Positions 45,197 to 54,653 of a DNA stretch of 64,000 nucleotides are shown here, piece after piece. How positions within the stretch are numbered: position 1 is the stretch's first letter; every line of letters starts with the position of its first letter. The notes beneath the pieces were generated by a model. That model saw only the letters and a program-made list of their open reading frames with translations. It made no database searches and was not told the origin of the DNA. The DNA lies in contig CAWGZY010000005.1 of NCBI GenBank assembly GCA_963827085.1, forward strand, positions 744,001 to 808,000, in the 5' to 3' direction. The stretch comes from JAGVPT01 sp963827085 (lineage in GTDB: Bacteria; Bacteroidota; Ignavibacteria; UBA10030; UBA8401). The translations under genes were made by a program, and so were the position numbers.

Positions 45197-46897
45197 ATGC
45201 GCTTTTCTAAGGGCTTTCTCCCAACAGTAAAAGAAGTTCCCGCCGATGCAGTCATTCCAAGCCATCAGCTTATGCTTCGCGCAGGATTGATGCGTCCGTT
45301 GGGTGCCGGAATCTACTCTTTTCTTCCGCTCGGTTACGCAGTGATGAAAAAGGTCATTCAGATCATTCGGGAAGAAATGGATGCAATTGGAGGCCAGGAA
45401 TTTTTTCTCCCCGCGTTGAACCCCGTCGAGTTGTGGGAAGAGACCGGCCGTGTACAAGCGTTCGGCGATACGATGTTTCATATCAAGAACCGTCCGCTTG
45501 TCCTTGCACCGACTCACGAGGAAGTGATTACCTCGATCGCGAGGAATCACATCAAATCGTACAAGGAACTTCCTCAGATTTGGTATCAGATACAGACCAA
45601 ATTCCGGAATGAACCCAGGCCGAAATCGGGCGTGTTGCGGGGGAGACAGTTCTTGATGAAAGATTCGTACAGCCTCGATTCTTCGTGGGAAGGATTGGAC
45701 GTCAGTTACGATCTTCATGCACAGGCATATAAGAACATTTACTCCCGCTGCGGTTTAGATTTCTTTGTTGTCGGCGCATCGAGCGGTGCGATGGGGGGAA
45801 GCGGCTCGCAAGAGTTTATGGTGGAATCCGATGCGGGTGAGGATACGGTAGCATTATGCGACCATTGCCGGTATGCGGCCAATGTCGAAGTTGCGAGTTC
45901 CGGAGCCGCGAAGGCATCACGAGTGCCGGACAATAAAACCGTTGAAGAAATTTATACGCCGAACATCAAGACGATCGATGAGCTTGCAAAGTTTCTGAAC
46001 ATCGACGCGAAACGATGTGCAAAATCACTTGTATATATCAGCGAAGGAAAGCCGATCCTTATCTTCATGATGGGAAACGATCAGCTGAATGAAACCAAAC
46101 TCCGCGCAATTCTCAACGCAGACGTTCGCGCCGCTGAACCGGGTGAATTATCCGCACTAACCGGTGCCGACGCCGGCTCTATCGGCCCGATCGGTTTGAA
46201 GGCAAAATTCAGGATCCTTGCAGATAAACGCCTGGAAGGGGCGAACGGTTTGATCAGCGGTGCGAATAAGAATGACTATCACATTACAAATATCGATTTT
46301 GCTCGTGACGTGGCAATCGAAAATTATGTCGATGTCCGGACAGTGGAAACCGGTGAACCGTGTCCCAATTGCTCGAATCCTCTCCGGATTGTCAAAGGAA
46401 TTGAAGCCGGCCATATTTTCAAGCTGGGTACAAAGTATTCGGTGAGCCTGAAGGCGAATTTTCTGGATGACCAGGGGAAAGAGCAGCCGATCATTATGGG
46501 GAGTTACGGCATCGGCGTCGATCGCATCATTGCATGCCACATCGAACAGCATCATGACGACAAAGGAATTATTTGGAGTAGGGCCATTGCTCCATACGAC
46601 GTTCATCTTATCTGCGTCAACGTAAACTCGGAAACAGTAAAGGCGAAATCCGATGAAGTGTACAGCCAATTGACGGAAAAGAAAATTGCCGTCGTGTATG
46701 ACGATAGGACCAATGTCACGCCGGGATTCAAATTCAACGACGCCGATTTACTCGGAATGCCGCTGCAAGTTGTCGTCGGTGATAAAAATCTCAAGAATGG
46801 CCAGATCGAATTGAAAGATCGAGCAACGGGGAAGCGGTGGACGACGCCTGTCGAGAATCTTCTCGATGAGGTGTCCGCCTTTCTTCACAAGGGATAA
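45197..46897 (+). CDS. proS: prolyl-tRNA synthetase (bacterial type)
   Basis: The 566-residue class II synthetase has motif 2 ('KFRNEPRPKSGVLRGRQFLMKD' region, near residue 135-155) and motif 3 ('GSYGIGVDRIIACHIEQ'). A YbaK-like editing insertion (about 225-390; 'CAKSLVYISEGKPI') lies between them, and an anticodon-binding domain (about 470-566) follows. Length fits the bacterial type (572 in E. coli). It attaches proline to tRNA-Pro, and the insertion clears mischarged alanine. No strong ribosome site precedes the ATG. The next gene, dnaE, follows after 253 bases. Confidence 0.97.
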   Translation: MRFSKGFLPTVKEVPADAVIPSHQLMLRAGLMRPLGAGIYSFLPLGYAVMKKVIQIIREEMDAIGGQEFFLPALNPVELWEETGRVQAFGDTMFHIKNRPLVLAPTHEEVITSIARNHIKSYKELPQIWYQIQTKFRNEPRPKSGVLRGRQFLMKDSYSLDSSWEGLDVSYDLHAQAYKNIYSRCGLDFFVVGASSGAMGGSGSQEFMVESDAGEDTVALCDHCRYAANVEVASSGAAKASRVPDNKTVEEIYTPNIKTIDELAKFLNIDAKRCAKSLVYISEGKPILIFMMGNDQLNETKLRAILNADVRAAEPGELSALTGADAGSIGPIGLKAKFRILADKRLEGANGLISGANKNDYHITNIDFARDVAIENYVDVRTVETGEPCPNCSNPLRIVKGIEAGHIFKLGTKYSVSLKANFLDDQGKEQPIIMGSYGIGVDRIIACHIEQHHDDKGIIWSRAIAPYDVHLICVNVNSETVKAKSDEVYSQLTEKKIAVVYDDRTNVTPGFKFNDADLLGMPLQVVVGDKNLKNGQIELKDRATGKRWTTPVENLLDEVSAFLHKG

Positions 46898-47009
46898 AAG
46901 AAAGCCGGCTCATCGGCGATGTGAAAGATTCCGGGTTTGCCAGAGAAGGTACGCACTGTGCAATTCGGGAAATGACGGAACCGAAACTGCTTGTTCTGGA
47001 ATTTTGAAA

Positions 47010-47044
47010 ACAGTAAACAGTTAACAGTAAACAGTTATCAGTAA
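47010..47044 (+). repeat. tandem heptamer repeat (acagtaa / acagtta)
   Basis: Five heptamers in a row alternate acagtaa and acagtta, the last reading tcagtaa. It lies in the proS-dnaE spacer. Looser 'gctaat' repeats follow to about 47110. Confidence 0.75.
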
Positions 47045-47150
47045 ATGAAGCAATTTAGCATATCTTAATGGTTCTTAGCTAATAGCCAGCATCTACTGGC
47101 TAATACTGTTTAACCTAAAACTTAGAGCTTAAAAACCCAAAACTCAAAAC

Positions 47151-50100
47151 GTGCCTCAGTTTATTCACCTTCATAATCACACCCATTACAGCTTGCTCGA
47201 TGGAGCGACAACCGTTGAGTCTCTATTGAATGCTGCCCTTGAGCATAACATGCCGGCCGTGGCGCTTACCGATCACGGCGTCATGTCGGGGGCGATTGAA
47301 TTCTACAAGAAAGCCAAAAAGAAAGGCATCAAGCCGATCATCGGGTCGGAGTTCTATATCGTCACCAAAGGAAGCCGGTTCGACAGGGGACAGATGGCGC
47401 AATCGGACACTCTTCGAGGTGAGGGAAAATCAAGAGGAAGGGGTGTTTACCATCACCTGGTATTGTTGGCCAAGGACGAAAAGGGATACAGAAACCTCCT
47501 CAAACTTACGACGCTGGCGCATACCGAAGGGTTCTATTACAAACCGAGAATAGATTTTGACCTCCTTACACAATATCATGAAGGAATTGTCGCTCTTTCT
47601 GCCTGCGCGAACGGTGTGGTCGCTGCGCACCTTGTGAGTAAAAATTATTCCGAAGCACGAGATGTGGCCGCGATGTATAAGAACCTCCTGGGCGACGATT
47701 TCTATCTTGAGATACAAAACCATAACTCAGAAGTGGAAAAGAATGTTCTGGAGGGAATGCCGCGGCTGTCGAAAGAGCTGGGGATAAAGCTCATCGCAAC
47801 CAATGACGTGCATTACATTAAACCAGAACATGCCGTCGCACATAATATCATGCTTCTCATTCCGGACGCAAGCAGCACGAATGTTCCGGATATCACGAAA
47901 CTTCGCTACGGTACCGACCAGATCTATTTTAAGTCGGCAGAGGAAATGGCGGCGCTCTTCAAAGAATATCCTGAAGCGATAGAGAATACGATTGAAGTTG
48001 CCGAGAAGTGCAACCTCGAGCTGGACCTCAAGACGAACTTCATGCCCAGGTTTCCGATTCCCCCCGATGCTGGGGTATCAACGCTTGAAGATTATCTGGA
48101 TAAACTTGCGATGGATGGATTGCGGAAGCGGTTTGCCGAAATCACTCCGGCGATCGAGTCGCGAATGTCGCATGAACTCGCTGTCATTCGAAAGATGGGT
48201 TACGCCGGATATTTTTTGATTGTTGCCGACTTCATTCGTGCGGCCCGGGAGATGGGTGTCATGGTCGGTCCGGGGCGGGGGAGCGCCGCAGGGAGCATTG
48301 TTTCCTATTCCCTGGGAATTACCAGCGTCGACCCGCTGAAGTACGACTTGCTCTTCGAACGATTTCTTAATCCCGACCGCATCAGCATGCCGGATATCGA
48401 TGTCGATTTCTCCGACAACAAGCGGGAAAAAGTTATCGACTATGTCCGGAAAAAATACGGCGAAGAATCTGTCTCGCAGATCATCACTTTTGGTACGCTT
48501 TCTTCCCGTGCGGTATTGAAGGATGTCGCCCGAGTTCTCGGCATCCCGCTTTCTGTCGTCGAACCGGTGACCAAGCAAATTCCTGTTACTCAGGGAAAAG
48601 TGATGCCCATCGCTGAAGCGCTTGAAACTGTGCCGGAATTAAAATCGTTTCGCGACAACAAGGACCCGAAAATCCAGATGCTCATCCAGGTCTCGAAAGT
48701 GCTCGAGGGGATGAATCGGAACGCCTCGACTCATGCGGCAGGCGTCGTCATTGCTCCGGCTGCCATCAGCAATTTTGTGCCGATGTATAAATCTCCCTCC
48801 ACCGAGCTCATGACGCAGTACACCATGAAGGATCTGGAAGATGCCGGGCTGCTGAAGATGGACTTTTTGGGATTGAGGACGTTGACGGTGCTCGAAAATG
48901 CACTCGAATTGATCGCGAGGAATCATAGTGTCACACTCGACCTCGATGCCTTGCCCGAAAGCGATCAAAAAACGTTTGAATTGTTCCATAAGGGACAGAC
49001 GGTCGCTGTGTTCCAGTTTGAAAGCTCGGGGATGCAGGACTGGCTGCGGAAGTTGCGGCCAACGTCGATCAGCGACCTGGTTGCGATGAATGCGCTCTAC
49101 CGCCCGGGGCCGATGGAGAATATCGGCGATTTTATCAAACGGAAACACGGCCAGCAAAAAATCGAGTATCTCCATCCGAGGCTTGAAGAGACGTTGAAGG
49201 AGACATACGGCGTTATCGTCTATCAGGAACAGGTGATGAGGATCGCGAGCGACATCGCTGGGTTCACACTTGCCGAGGCGGACTTGATGCGGAGAGCGAT
49301 GGGGAAAAAAGACAAGGCTGCCATGGCCGGGCAGAAAAATAAATTCATCGAAGGAGCGAAAAAAACAAATGCTATCGCCCAGAAACTTGCGGAAGAAATA
49401 TACGACCTAATCGAAAAATTTGCGTCATACGGGTTCAATAAGTCGCACAGCGTTGCCTATTCCGTGGTTGCGTACCAGACCGCATACCTGAAAGCACATT
49501 ATCCTGCCGAGTACATGGCGGCGACACTCACCTCGGAAATTGGAAACACTGACAAAATCGTTCTGTTGATCGATGACTGCCGAAAGATGGGAATCGAAGT
49601 GCTCCCGCCAGATGTCAACGAAAGCGAGCCCAATTTTTCGGTTTCAAAGAACGGAATCCGCTTCGGAATGGCGGGCATCAAAAATGTCGGCGTCAATGCC
49701 GTTGAAGCGATGATCCTTGCCCGCGCAGATGGAAAAAAGTTTACGTCTCTCTTCGATTTCTGTAAAGGCGTCGATCTCCGTGTTGTGAACAAGAAAACGA
49801 TCGAGAGCTTAATTCTCGCCGGAGCGTTCGATTCCTTGAACAAGAACCGGGCGCAGATGTTGAATGCCGTGGAGCAGACGATCGCGGCAGCCCAAAACAT
49901 TCAAGCGCATTCGGAACGGGGGCAATCGAATCTGTTTGACGGCAGCGGCTCGAAAGATTCGCCGCTTACAGCTCCTCCGCTGCCCGCCATGCCCATGTGG
50001 TCAGAATCCGAAAAACTGTCGAACGAAAAAGCCGTCCTCGGTTTTTATGTCTCCGGACACCCGCTGCTAAAATATGAAAACGAGATCAACTCTTTTGCGA

Positions 50101-50636
50101 CACTCCATCTTGGAGACGTTGAGGGGGTGAAAAGCGGAACGGTGCGCGCCGGAGGCATCATTGCGGCAGTGAAAAAGAAAATCGACAAGAACAACAGAAC
50201 CATGGCTTTTATGACGCTTGAAGATTTCACAGGGAAGGCCGAGTGTGTTGTCTTCTCGAGCTTATACAAAAAGCACGAAGAATTGCTGAAGCCGGAGTCA
50301 ATGGTGTTTGTTGAAGGAAACGGCGAAGTAAGCGGCGACACGATTAAAATAGTCGCGAACGACATTATTGCAATGGACAAAGTACGCGAAAAATTCGCAA
50401 AGAGAGTCTTCTTCCTTCTTAATAGCGATGAAATAGATGAAGGAAAAATGACAACACTGCGGCAAGTGATGGAAAAAAATAAGGGGAACTGCAATTGTTA
50501 TTTCAATGTTATAGGCAAAGAATTCGCGGAACAACAGGTCTATGTTTCTCGGAAGTATTCGGTGAGTCCGACGGATCAGTTCATTGAAAGTGTCAGGTCG
50601 ATTCTTGGAAAAAATGCGATAAAAGTGTCAGCGTAA
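47151..50636 (+). CDS. dnaE: DNA polymerase III alpha subunit
   Basis: The 1161-residue replicative polymerase opens with the PHP domain ('HLHNHTHYSLLDG', residues 6-18). The polymerase palm has the catalytic Asp block 'MPDIDVDFSD' near 412-421 and 'GPGRGSAAGS' near 372. It continues with the tandem HhH motif, and the C-terminal OB-fold ('VRAGGIIAAVKKKI' region, about 1000-1080) is present. The start is GTG, and no ribosome site is evident, so translation may rely on an unstructured leader. Length matches the DnaE1 type. The next gene is trxA, 21 bases downstream. Confidence 0.97.
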   Translation: MPQFIHLHNHTHYSLLDGATTVESLLNAALEHNMPAVALTDHGVMSGAIEFYKKAKKKGIKPIIGSEFYIVTKGSRFDRGQMAQSDTLRGEGKSRGRGVYHHLVLLAKDEKGYRNLLKLTTLAHTEGFYYKPRIDFDLLTQYHEGIVALSACANGVVAAHLVSKNYSEARDVAAMYKNLLGDDFYLEIQNHNSEVEKNVLEGMPRLSKELGIKLIATNDVHYIKPEHAVAHNIMLLIPDASSTNVPDITKLRYGTDQIYFKSAEEMAALFKEYPEAIENTIEVAEKCNLELDLKTNFMPRFPIPPDAGVSTLEDYLDKLAMDGLRKRFAEITPAIESRMSHELAVIRKMGYAGYFLIVADFIRAAREMGVMVGPGRGSAAGSIVSYSLGITSVDPLKYDLLFERFLNPDRISMPDIDVDFSDNKREKVIDYVRKKYGEESVSQIITFGTLSSRAVLKDVARVLGIPLSVVEPVTKQIPVTQGKVMPIAEALETVPELKSFRDNKDPKIQMLIQVSKVLEGMNRNASTHAAGVVIAPAAISNFVPMYKSPSTELMTQYTMKDLEDAGLLKMDFLGLRTLTVLENALELIARNHSVTLDLDALPESDQKTFELFHKGQTVAVFQFESSGMQDWLRKLRPTSISDLVAMNALYRPGPMENIGDFIKRKHGQQKIEYLHPRLEETLKETYGVIVYQEQVMRIASDIAGFTLAEADLMRRAMGKKDKAAMAGQKNKFIEGAKKTNAIAQKLAEEIYDLIEKFASYGFNKSHSVAYSVVAYQTAYLKAHYPAEYMAATLTSEIGNTDKIVLLIDDCRKMGIEVLPPDVNESEPNFSVSKNGIRFGMAGIKNVGVNAVEAMILARADGKKFTSLFDFCKGVDLRVVNKKTIESLILAGAFDSLNKNRAQMLNAVEQTIAAAQNIQAHSERGQSNLFDGSGSKDSPLTAPPLPAMPMWSESEKLSNEKAVLGFYVSGHPLLKYENEINSFATLHLGDVEGVKSGTVRAGGIIAAVKKKIDKNNRTMAFMTLEDFTGKAECVVFSSLYKKHEELLKPESMVFVEGNGEVSGDTIKIVANDIIAMDKVREKFAKRVFFLLNSDEIDEGKMTTLRQVMEKNKGNCNCYFNVIGKEFAEQQVYVSRKYSVSPTDQFIESVRSILGKNAIKVSA

Positions 50637-50657
50637 TCATTCACAAAGGAGAAGTCT

Positions 50658-50981
50658 ATGAAGGCAGTTGAAGTTAATGATGCTAATTTTCAAACCGAAG
50701 TTATAAATTCCACGACGCCGGTTTTAGTCGATTTTTGGGCTTCATGGTGCGGCCCTTGTAAAATGATTGCGCCCTATGTCGAAGAAATGGCAACAGAATA
50801 CGACGGTAAGCTTAAAGTCGGAAAACTTGATGTTGATGCGAACCCTGCCGTTTCAATGCAGTACGGAATTCGAAGTATCCCAACGCTCTTGGTCTTCAAA
50901 GGAGGGAAGGTTGTCGAGCAGATTGTCGGTGCGATGCCGAAGCGAAATCTCGTCGAAAAAGTAAGCCGCCACATGGCGTAG
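50658..50981 (+). CDS. trxA: thioredoxin
   Basis: The 107-residue protein has the active site W30-C31-G-P-C34 ('DFWASWCGPCK') and the cis-Pro block 'IRSIPTLLVFKGG'. It reduces cytoplasmic disulphides, fed by thioredoxin reductase. AAAGGAG is well spaced before the ATG. The gene lies 21 bases after dnaE and is followed by a strong terminator. Confidence 0.97.
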   Translation: MKAVEVNDANFQTEVINSTTPVLVDFWASWCGPCKMIAPYVEEMATEYDGKLKVGKLDVDANPAVSMQYGIRSIPTLLVFKGGKVVEQIVGAMPKRNLVEKVSRHMA

Positions 50982-51004
50982 GTTGACCGGCAAGTATAAA
51001 TGAT

Positions 51005-51036
51005 AAGCCTGTTCTGAATCTCAGGACAGGCTTTTT
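51005..51036 (+). terminator. intrinsic terminator after trxA
   Basis: A 13-pair stem (AAGCCTGTTCTGA / TCAGGACAGGCTT, one G-U) with a three-base loop is followed by T-rich 'tttttcatttt'. It ends the dnaE-trxA unit. Confidence 0.88.
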
Positions 51037-51069
51037 CATTTTGCCGCCGATGGTTGCCTTACACCAATC

Positions 51070-51462
51070 TCACAGCCTTTTTTTTGCTCCGGGCTTTTCG
51101 AATATCAATCCTTTCGTCCAAACGAAAAGAATGATGAGAAACCCTGCAGCAGCCACCCAGAGCATGTTGATCCAGCCGCCAGTAAGCATCACGACAAAGC
51201 CTCCGAAGCGAATCCAGTCTGAGGATTTCGATGCTATGTTCCTTCTGAGATACGTTCCGAAAGGAGAGTCTTTGTATTTTTCCAAATCGATCTTAGCAAT
51301 GAGGATGAGCGAGACAACGGTCGAAGGGATAAATGCAAGGCATACTGCGACAATGAGGTAATGGTACCAGAGCAGGTATACCGCCCCGAATCCGGTGATG
51401 ATGTCCGTGAGAAGCTTGACGGGATGTATTTGACTATATATTTTCTTTTCCTCGAGAGTCAC
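51070..51462 (-). CDS. uncharacterised membrane protein
   Basis: The 130-residue product has about four hydrophobic helices (roughly 20-36, 38-55, 85-100 and 102-118) and charged loops ('KYKDSPFGTYLRRNI', 'EKPGAKKR' at the end). I do not recognise the family. It converges with trxA. The aldo/keto reductase gene lies 48 bases upstream on the same strand. Confidence 0.72.
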   Translation of the reverse strand: MTLEEKKIYSQIHPVKLLTDIITGFGAVYLLWYHYLIVAVCLAFIPSTVVSLILIAKIDLEKYKDSPFGTYLRRNIASKSSDWIRFGGFVVMLTGGWINMLWVAAAGFLIILFVWTKGLIFEKPGAKKRL

Positions 51463-51510
51463 TGCCGCACCAATATAAAAAGTTTATAAGGATTTCTTTT
51501 TTTTTCTCTA

Positions 51511-52395
51511 TCAGACTCGTCCGGTCCACCAGCCAGGGTCATTTGCTTTGAATGCTGTTCGGATCACCTCGTAAAGTTTAGATGGGAGCGGTCCCTTTTC
51601 AATAATTGATAGATTCTTCTTCAAGTGTTCCGGATTTGTTGTGCCGACAATGCATGAATGAACTCCGGGAGTGAACGCCGCGAACCGGAGGGCAACTTCC
51701 TGCCATTCAAGGCCGCACGGATCGACATCCATTGTTTTCCAACGCCACCAATATTCTTCGGCGTAATGACTCACCGGGCATTCTGTAAAACGCCAGGGGG
51801 CATTTGCGACCGGACGTTTTGCAATGACACCAAGCCCTTTCGCTTTTGCCGCTTCTAAAATATTATCAATGGCTCGCTGGTCGCAGATGTTGAGCGAATG
51901 TTCCACGCTGCCGAATCGTCCGGACTCGACGGCCCATTCAAGCGCCTCATTTTCCCCGGAGTAAGCCGCGACCCGTACCTTGTGGTCATGCACTCCTTCT
52001 TCCAGCGCTCGGAGAGGTTCGCCCCATTGCAATGTGCCGAGAGGGCACGAATGCAAATGAACAATGTCGATGTAATCCGTTTGCAGTAAACGAAGAGCTT
52101 CATCAATACCGGCACGAACGCAATCATATGTCCAATCTTCATACCCTTCGACTCCATAGCCGACTTTTGTAGAAAGGATAAACTCCTTTCGCCGCCGGCT
52201 AAGATACTTTCCGATTCTCTGTTCTGATAAGCCATACGCGCGCGCCGTGTCGATCAGTGTGATTCCCGAATCGAGCACTTTATTAAGCAGCGACTCTGCT
52301 TCTTTTTCCGGGAAATTTTCACTGCCGATATGTCCGGCGCCAAATCCCAACACAGATACCTTAATTCCGGTGTTGCCAAATTCTCTTTGTTCCAT
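51511..52395 (-). CDS. aldo/keto reductase
   Basis: The 294-residue TIM-barrel oxidoreductase starts 'MEQREFGNTGIKVSVLGFGA'. The catalytic tetrad is D49 and Y54 ('LIDTARAYGLSE'), K77 ('LSTKVGY') and the His in 'IVHLHSC'. 'IVGTTNPEHLKKNL' near the end is the NADPH-phosphate-binding block. It would reduce a carbonyl with NADPH; the substrate is unknown. It is divergent from aspS. Confidence 0.95.
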   Translation of the reverse strand: MEQREFGNTGIKVSVLGFGAGHIGSENFPEKEAESLLNKVLDSGITLIDTARAYGLSEQRIGKYLSRRRKEFILSTKVGYGVEGYEDWTYDCVRAGIDEALRLLQTDYIDIVHLHSCPLGTLQWGEPLRALEEGVHDHKVRVAAYSGENEALEWAVESGRFGSVEHSLNICDQRAIDNILEAAKAKGLGVIAKRPVANAPWRFTECPVSHYAEEYWWRWKTMDVDPCGLEWQEVALRFAAFTPGVHSCIVGTTNPEHLKKNLSIIEKGPLPSKLYEVIRTAFKANDPGWWTGRV

Positions 52396-52690
52396 GGGAT
52401 CCTCGATTGATAGCGGATCTGAATTTGTCGAAAATCTGACTTTTCAAAGCTGTTTGATGTCCCTTCGGGAGCCGGCTGTGTGAACATTGAAAAACGCCGC
52501 TAGCCTCTGCATCAGTTTTCCGATTTTAACTAATAATGGTGAATGAGGCGAACTCATGTATGAATATACCCACGGGTAGGTAAAGAAGCAAAAGCAGATG
52601 GCAGGAAGCTATCCCCGCGAAAAAAGGGGAAGTAGTTGGTTATCAAATTCATCAGGATTGAAATAACCTACAAACGGCTGGTAAAAATAA
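52396..52690. other. spacer between the reductase and aspS, no gene seen
   Basis: The divergent region has no plus-strand gene that would read into the terminator at 52752. The aspS promoter follows at 52691. Confidence 0.5.
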
Positions 52691-52719
52691 TTGAAACTTC
52701 CGGCGAATTTATCTATATT
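52691..52719 (+). promoter_or_regulatory. sigma70-like promoter of aspS
   Basis: TTGAAA (52691-52696) and TATATT (52714-52719) are 17 bases apart. A transcript would start near 52726 and would meet the hairpin at 52752-52775 after about 25 bases. Confidence 0.5.
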
Positions 52720-52740
52720 ATGGGAGAGAATTAAGCAAAA

Positions 52741-52821
52741 ATGAACTATGCAATCCCGACACCGGGATTTTTTTTGTTCAGAAATCAAAGATATTATTCA
52801 AGGAAACTAAATACTCCATGA
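52741..52821 (+). CDS. possible 26-residue leader peptide of aspS
   Basis: An ATG at 52741 opens a frame ('MNYAIPTPGFFLFRNQRYYS' start) that crosses the terminator hairpin. Its TGA overlaps the aspS ATG in an ATGA. The ribosome site ahead is weak. The frame has no Asp codon, so it would not sense aspartyl-tRNA in the classical way; ribosome position over the hairpin could still matter. It may be chance. Confidence 0.3.
   Translation: MNYAIPTPGFFLFRNQRYYSRKLNTP
52752..52775 (+). terminator. intrinsic terminator in the aspS leader (attenuator candidate)
   Basis: AATCCCG / CGGGATT form a perfect seven-pair stem with an ACAC loop, followed by eight T. It stands between the aspS promoter and start codon, and no plus-strand gene lies upstream, so it most likely acts on the aspS transcript. 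Confidence 0.7.
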
Positions 52822-54581
52822 CGTACAAAAAACGAACACATACGTGCGGCGAATTAAACACGCAATATATCGGCCAAACCGTGACACTTACAGGATGGGT
52901 TGACCGCAGGCGCGATTTGGGAGGTGTTATTTTTATTGACCTGCGCGACAGGTACGGCAAAACGCAAGTTGTGTTCGGCCCGCAGCATAATCAGGACGTC
53001 TACCAGCTTGCAAAGGATTTGCGCAGCGAATATGTCATTTCGGTAACGGGGAAAGTGGAACGCCGTCCGGAAGGGACAAACAATGCGGATCTCTCAACGG
53101 GTGAGATAGACATTCTGACAAATGAACTTACTATTTTGAGCAAAGCTGAGACTCCGCCGTTTCCAATCGAAGAAAGAGTCGAGGCGAGCGAAGACCTTCG
53201 GCTTAAGTATCGCTATCTCGACCTTCGCCGTGCACCGATGCAGCAAGCCCTTATCACGCGGCATAAACTGTATCAGATCGCCCGCCGGTATTTTGATGCA
53301 AATAAGTTTATTGAAGTCGAGACTCCTGTTTTGATGAGAAGCACTCCCGAAGGAGCGCGCGATTATCTTGTGCCGAGCCGCGTGCATCCGGGAAAGTTTT
53401 ACGCGCTCCCTCAATCTCCGCAAACATACAAACAGATCCTGATGGTGGCCGGCTTCGACCGGTATTTCCAGATCGTCAAATGTTTCAGGGATGAAGATTT
53501 GCGCGCTGACCGTCAGCCCGAATTCACACAAATAGATGTCGAGATGTCGTTTGCCGATGAAGTCGACATTCAGGCCATTACAGAAGGCGTTATCAAAAAC
53601 TTTTTTTCCGAGATCAAAGGGATTGACGTTGCACCTCCTTTTCCACGCATTACTTACAAGGAGGCGATGGAGGGCTATGGAAGCGACAAACCGGATTTAC
53701 GATTCGCCTTAAAGTTTGCAAACTTCAGCAATATTGTTGCCGGGTCCGGGTTTAAAGTCTTTGCTGAGAATGTCGCGAAAGGAGGAGTCGTCGCGGGATT
53801 TACGGTGCCCGGCGGAGCCAGTTACACACGGAATCAAATGGACAATCTTGTGGACTTCACAAAAACGTTAGGCGTGGGGGGGCTGGCGTATATAAAGGTA
53901 ACGGAAAAGGGCGCTGAGTCGGCAATCGAGAAATTCCTTGGGAAGGAATTGCTGACGAGGATATGCGAACGGGCGGGGGCAAAATCAGGTGATCTGGTTT
54001 TGATGGTATCCGATTCATGGCAGAAGACGTACACAATTCTCGGAACGCTTCGGCTCGAAATGGCGAAAAGACTGAATCTCGTCGACGAATCGAAGAACAG
54101 CCTCCTGTGGGTCGTCGATTTTCCAATGTTTGAATATTCCGAAGAAGAAAAGCGCTACGTTGCCATGCATCATCCGTTCACGGCGCCGAAATTAGAGGAT
54201 ATTGATTTTCTGGATACCGACCCGTCGAAGGCGCGCGCCCGCGCATACGATTTGGTTCTCAATGGAAATGAAATCGCCGGCGGGTCCATCCGTATCCATA
54301 CACCCGAATTGCAAAGCAAAGTATTTGGCTTGCTCGGCATCGGACCGGATGAAGCGAGATCGAAATTCGGTTTCATGCTCGATGCATTTCGCTACGGCGC
54401 ACCGCCGCACGGAGGTATCGCGTTCGGCCTCGATCGCATTACAATGCTCCTGACCGGTGCAAAATCTATTCGTGATGTTATTGCATTTCCGAAAACGAGC
54501 AGCGGCATGTCGTTGATGGACGACTCTCCTTCCGAAGTCGACAAAAAGCAATTGGATGAACTGCACATCCGGTTGAAGTAG
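52818..54581 (+). CDS. aspS: aspartyl-tRNA synthetase (bacterial type)
   Basis: The 587-residue class IIb synthetase has an N-terminal OB-fold anticodon-binding domain (about 1-110; 'VTLTGWVDRRRDLGGVIFID') and motif 2 ('FRDEDLRADRQPEFTQID', about 215-235). A bacterial GAD insertion lies at about 300-400, and motif 3 is 'GIAFGLDRITMLLTG' (about 535). Length matches the family (590 in E. coli). It attaches aspartate to tRNA-Asp. AGGAAA stands 11 bases ahead of the ATG. A promoter and a terminator hairpin in the leader suggest attenuation control. The AtuA-type genes follow after 72 bases. Confidence 0.97.
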   Translation: MTYKKRTHTCGELNTQYIGQTVTLTGWVDRRRDLGGVIFIDLRDRYGKTQVVFGPQHNQDVYQLAKDLRSEYVISVTGKVERRPEGTNNADLSTGEIDILTNELTILSKAETPPFPIEERVEASEDLRLKYRYLDLRRAPMQQALITRHKLYQIARRYFDANKFIEVETPVLMRSTPEGARDYLVPSRVHPGKFYALPQSPQTYKQILMVAGFDRYFQIVKCFRDEDLRADRQPEFTQIDVEMSFADEVDIQAITEGVIKNFFSEIKGIDVAPPFPRITYKEAMEGYGSDKPDLRFALKFANFSNIVAGSGFKVFAENVAKGGVVAGFTVPGGASYTRNQMDNLVDFTKTLGVGGLAYIKVTEKGAESAIEKFLGKELLTRICERAGAKSGDLVLMVSDSWQKTYTILGTLRLEMAKRLNLVDESKNSLLWVVDFPMFEYSEEEKRYVAMHHPFTAPKLEDIDFLDTDPSKARARAYDLVLNGNEIAGGSIRIHTPELQSKVFGLLGIGPDEARSKFGFMLDAFRYGAPPHGGIAFGLDRITMLLTGAKSIRDVIAFPKTSSGMSLMDDSPSEVDKKQLDELHIRLK

Positions 54582-54653
54582 GATTTTAAAAAAGCGTGAA
54601 CAAGGAGTCGTCAGGGCGCTCTCCTGGTGTCTTGGCGGTTTAAATGACAATTC

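Noticed and set aside
47010..47044. CRISPR-like array
   Set aside because: Units are seven bases with no spacers, so this is a simple tandem repeat.
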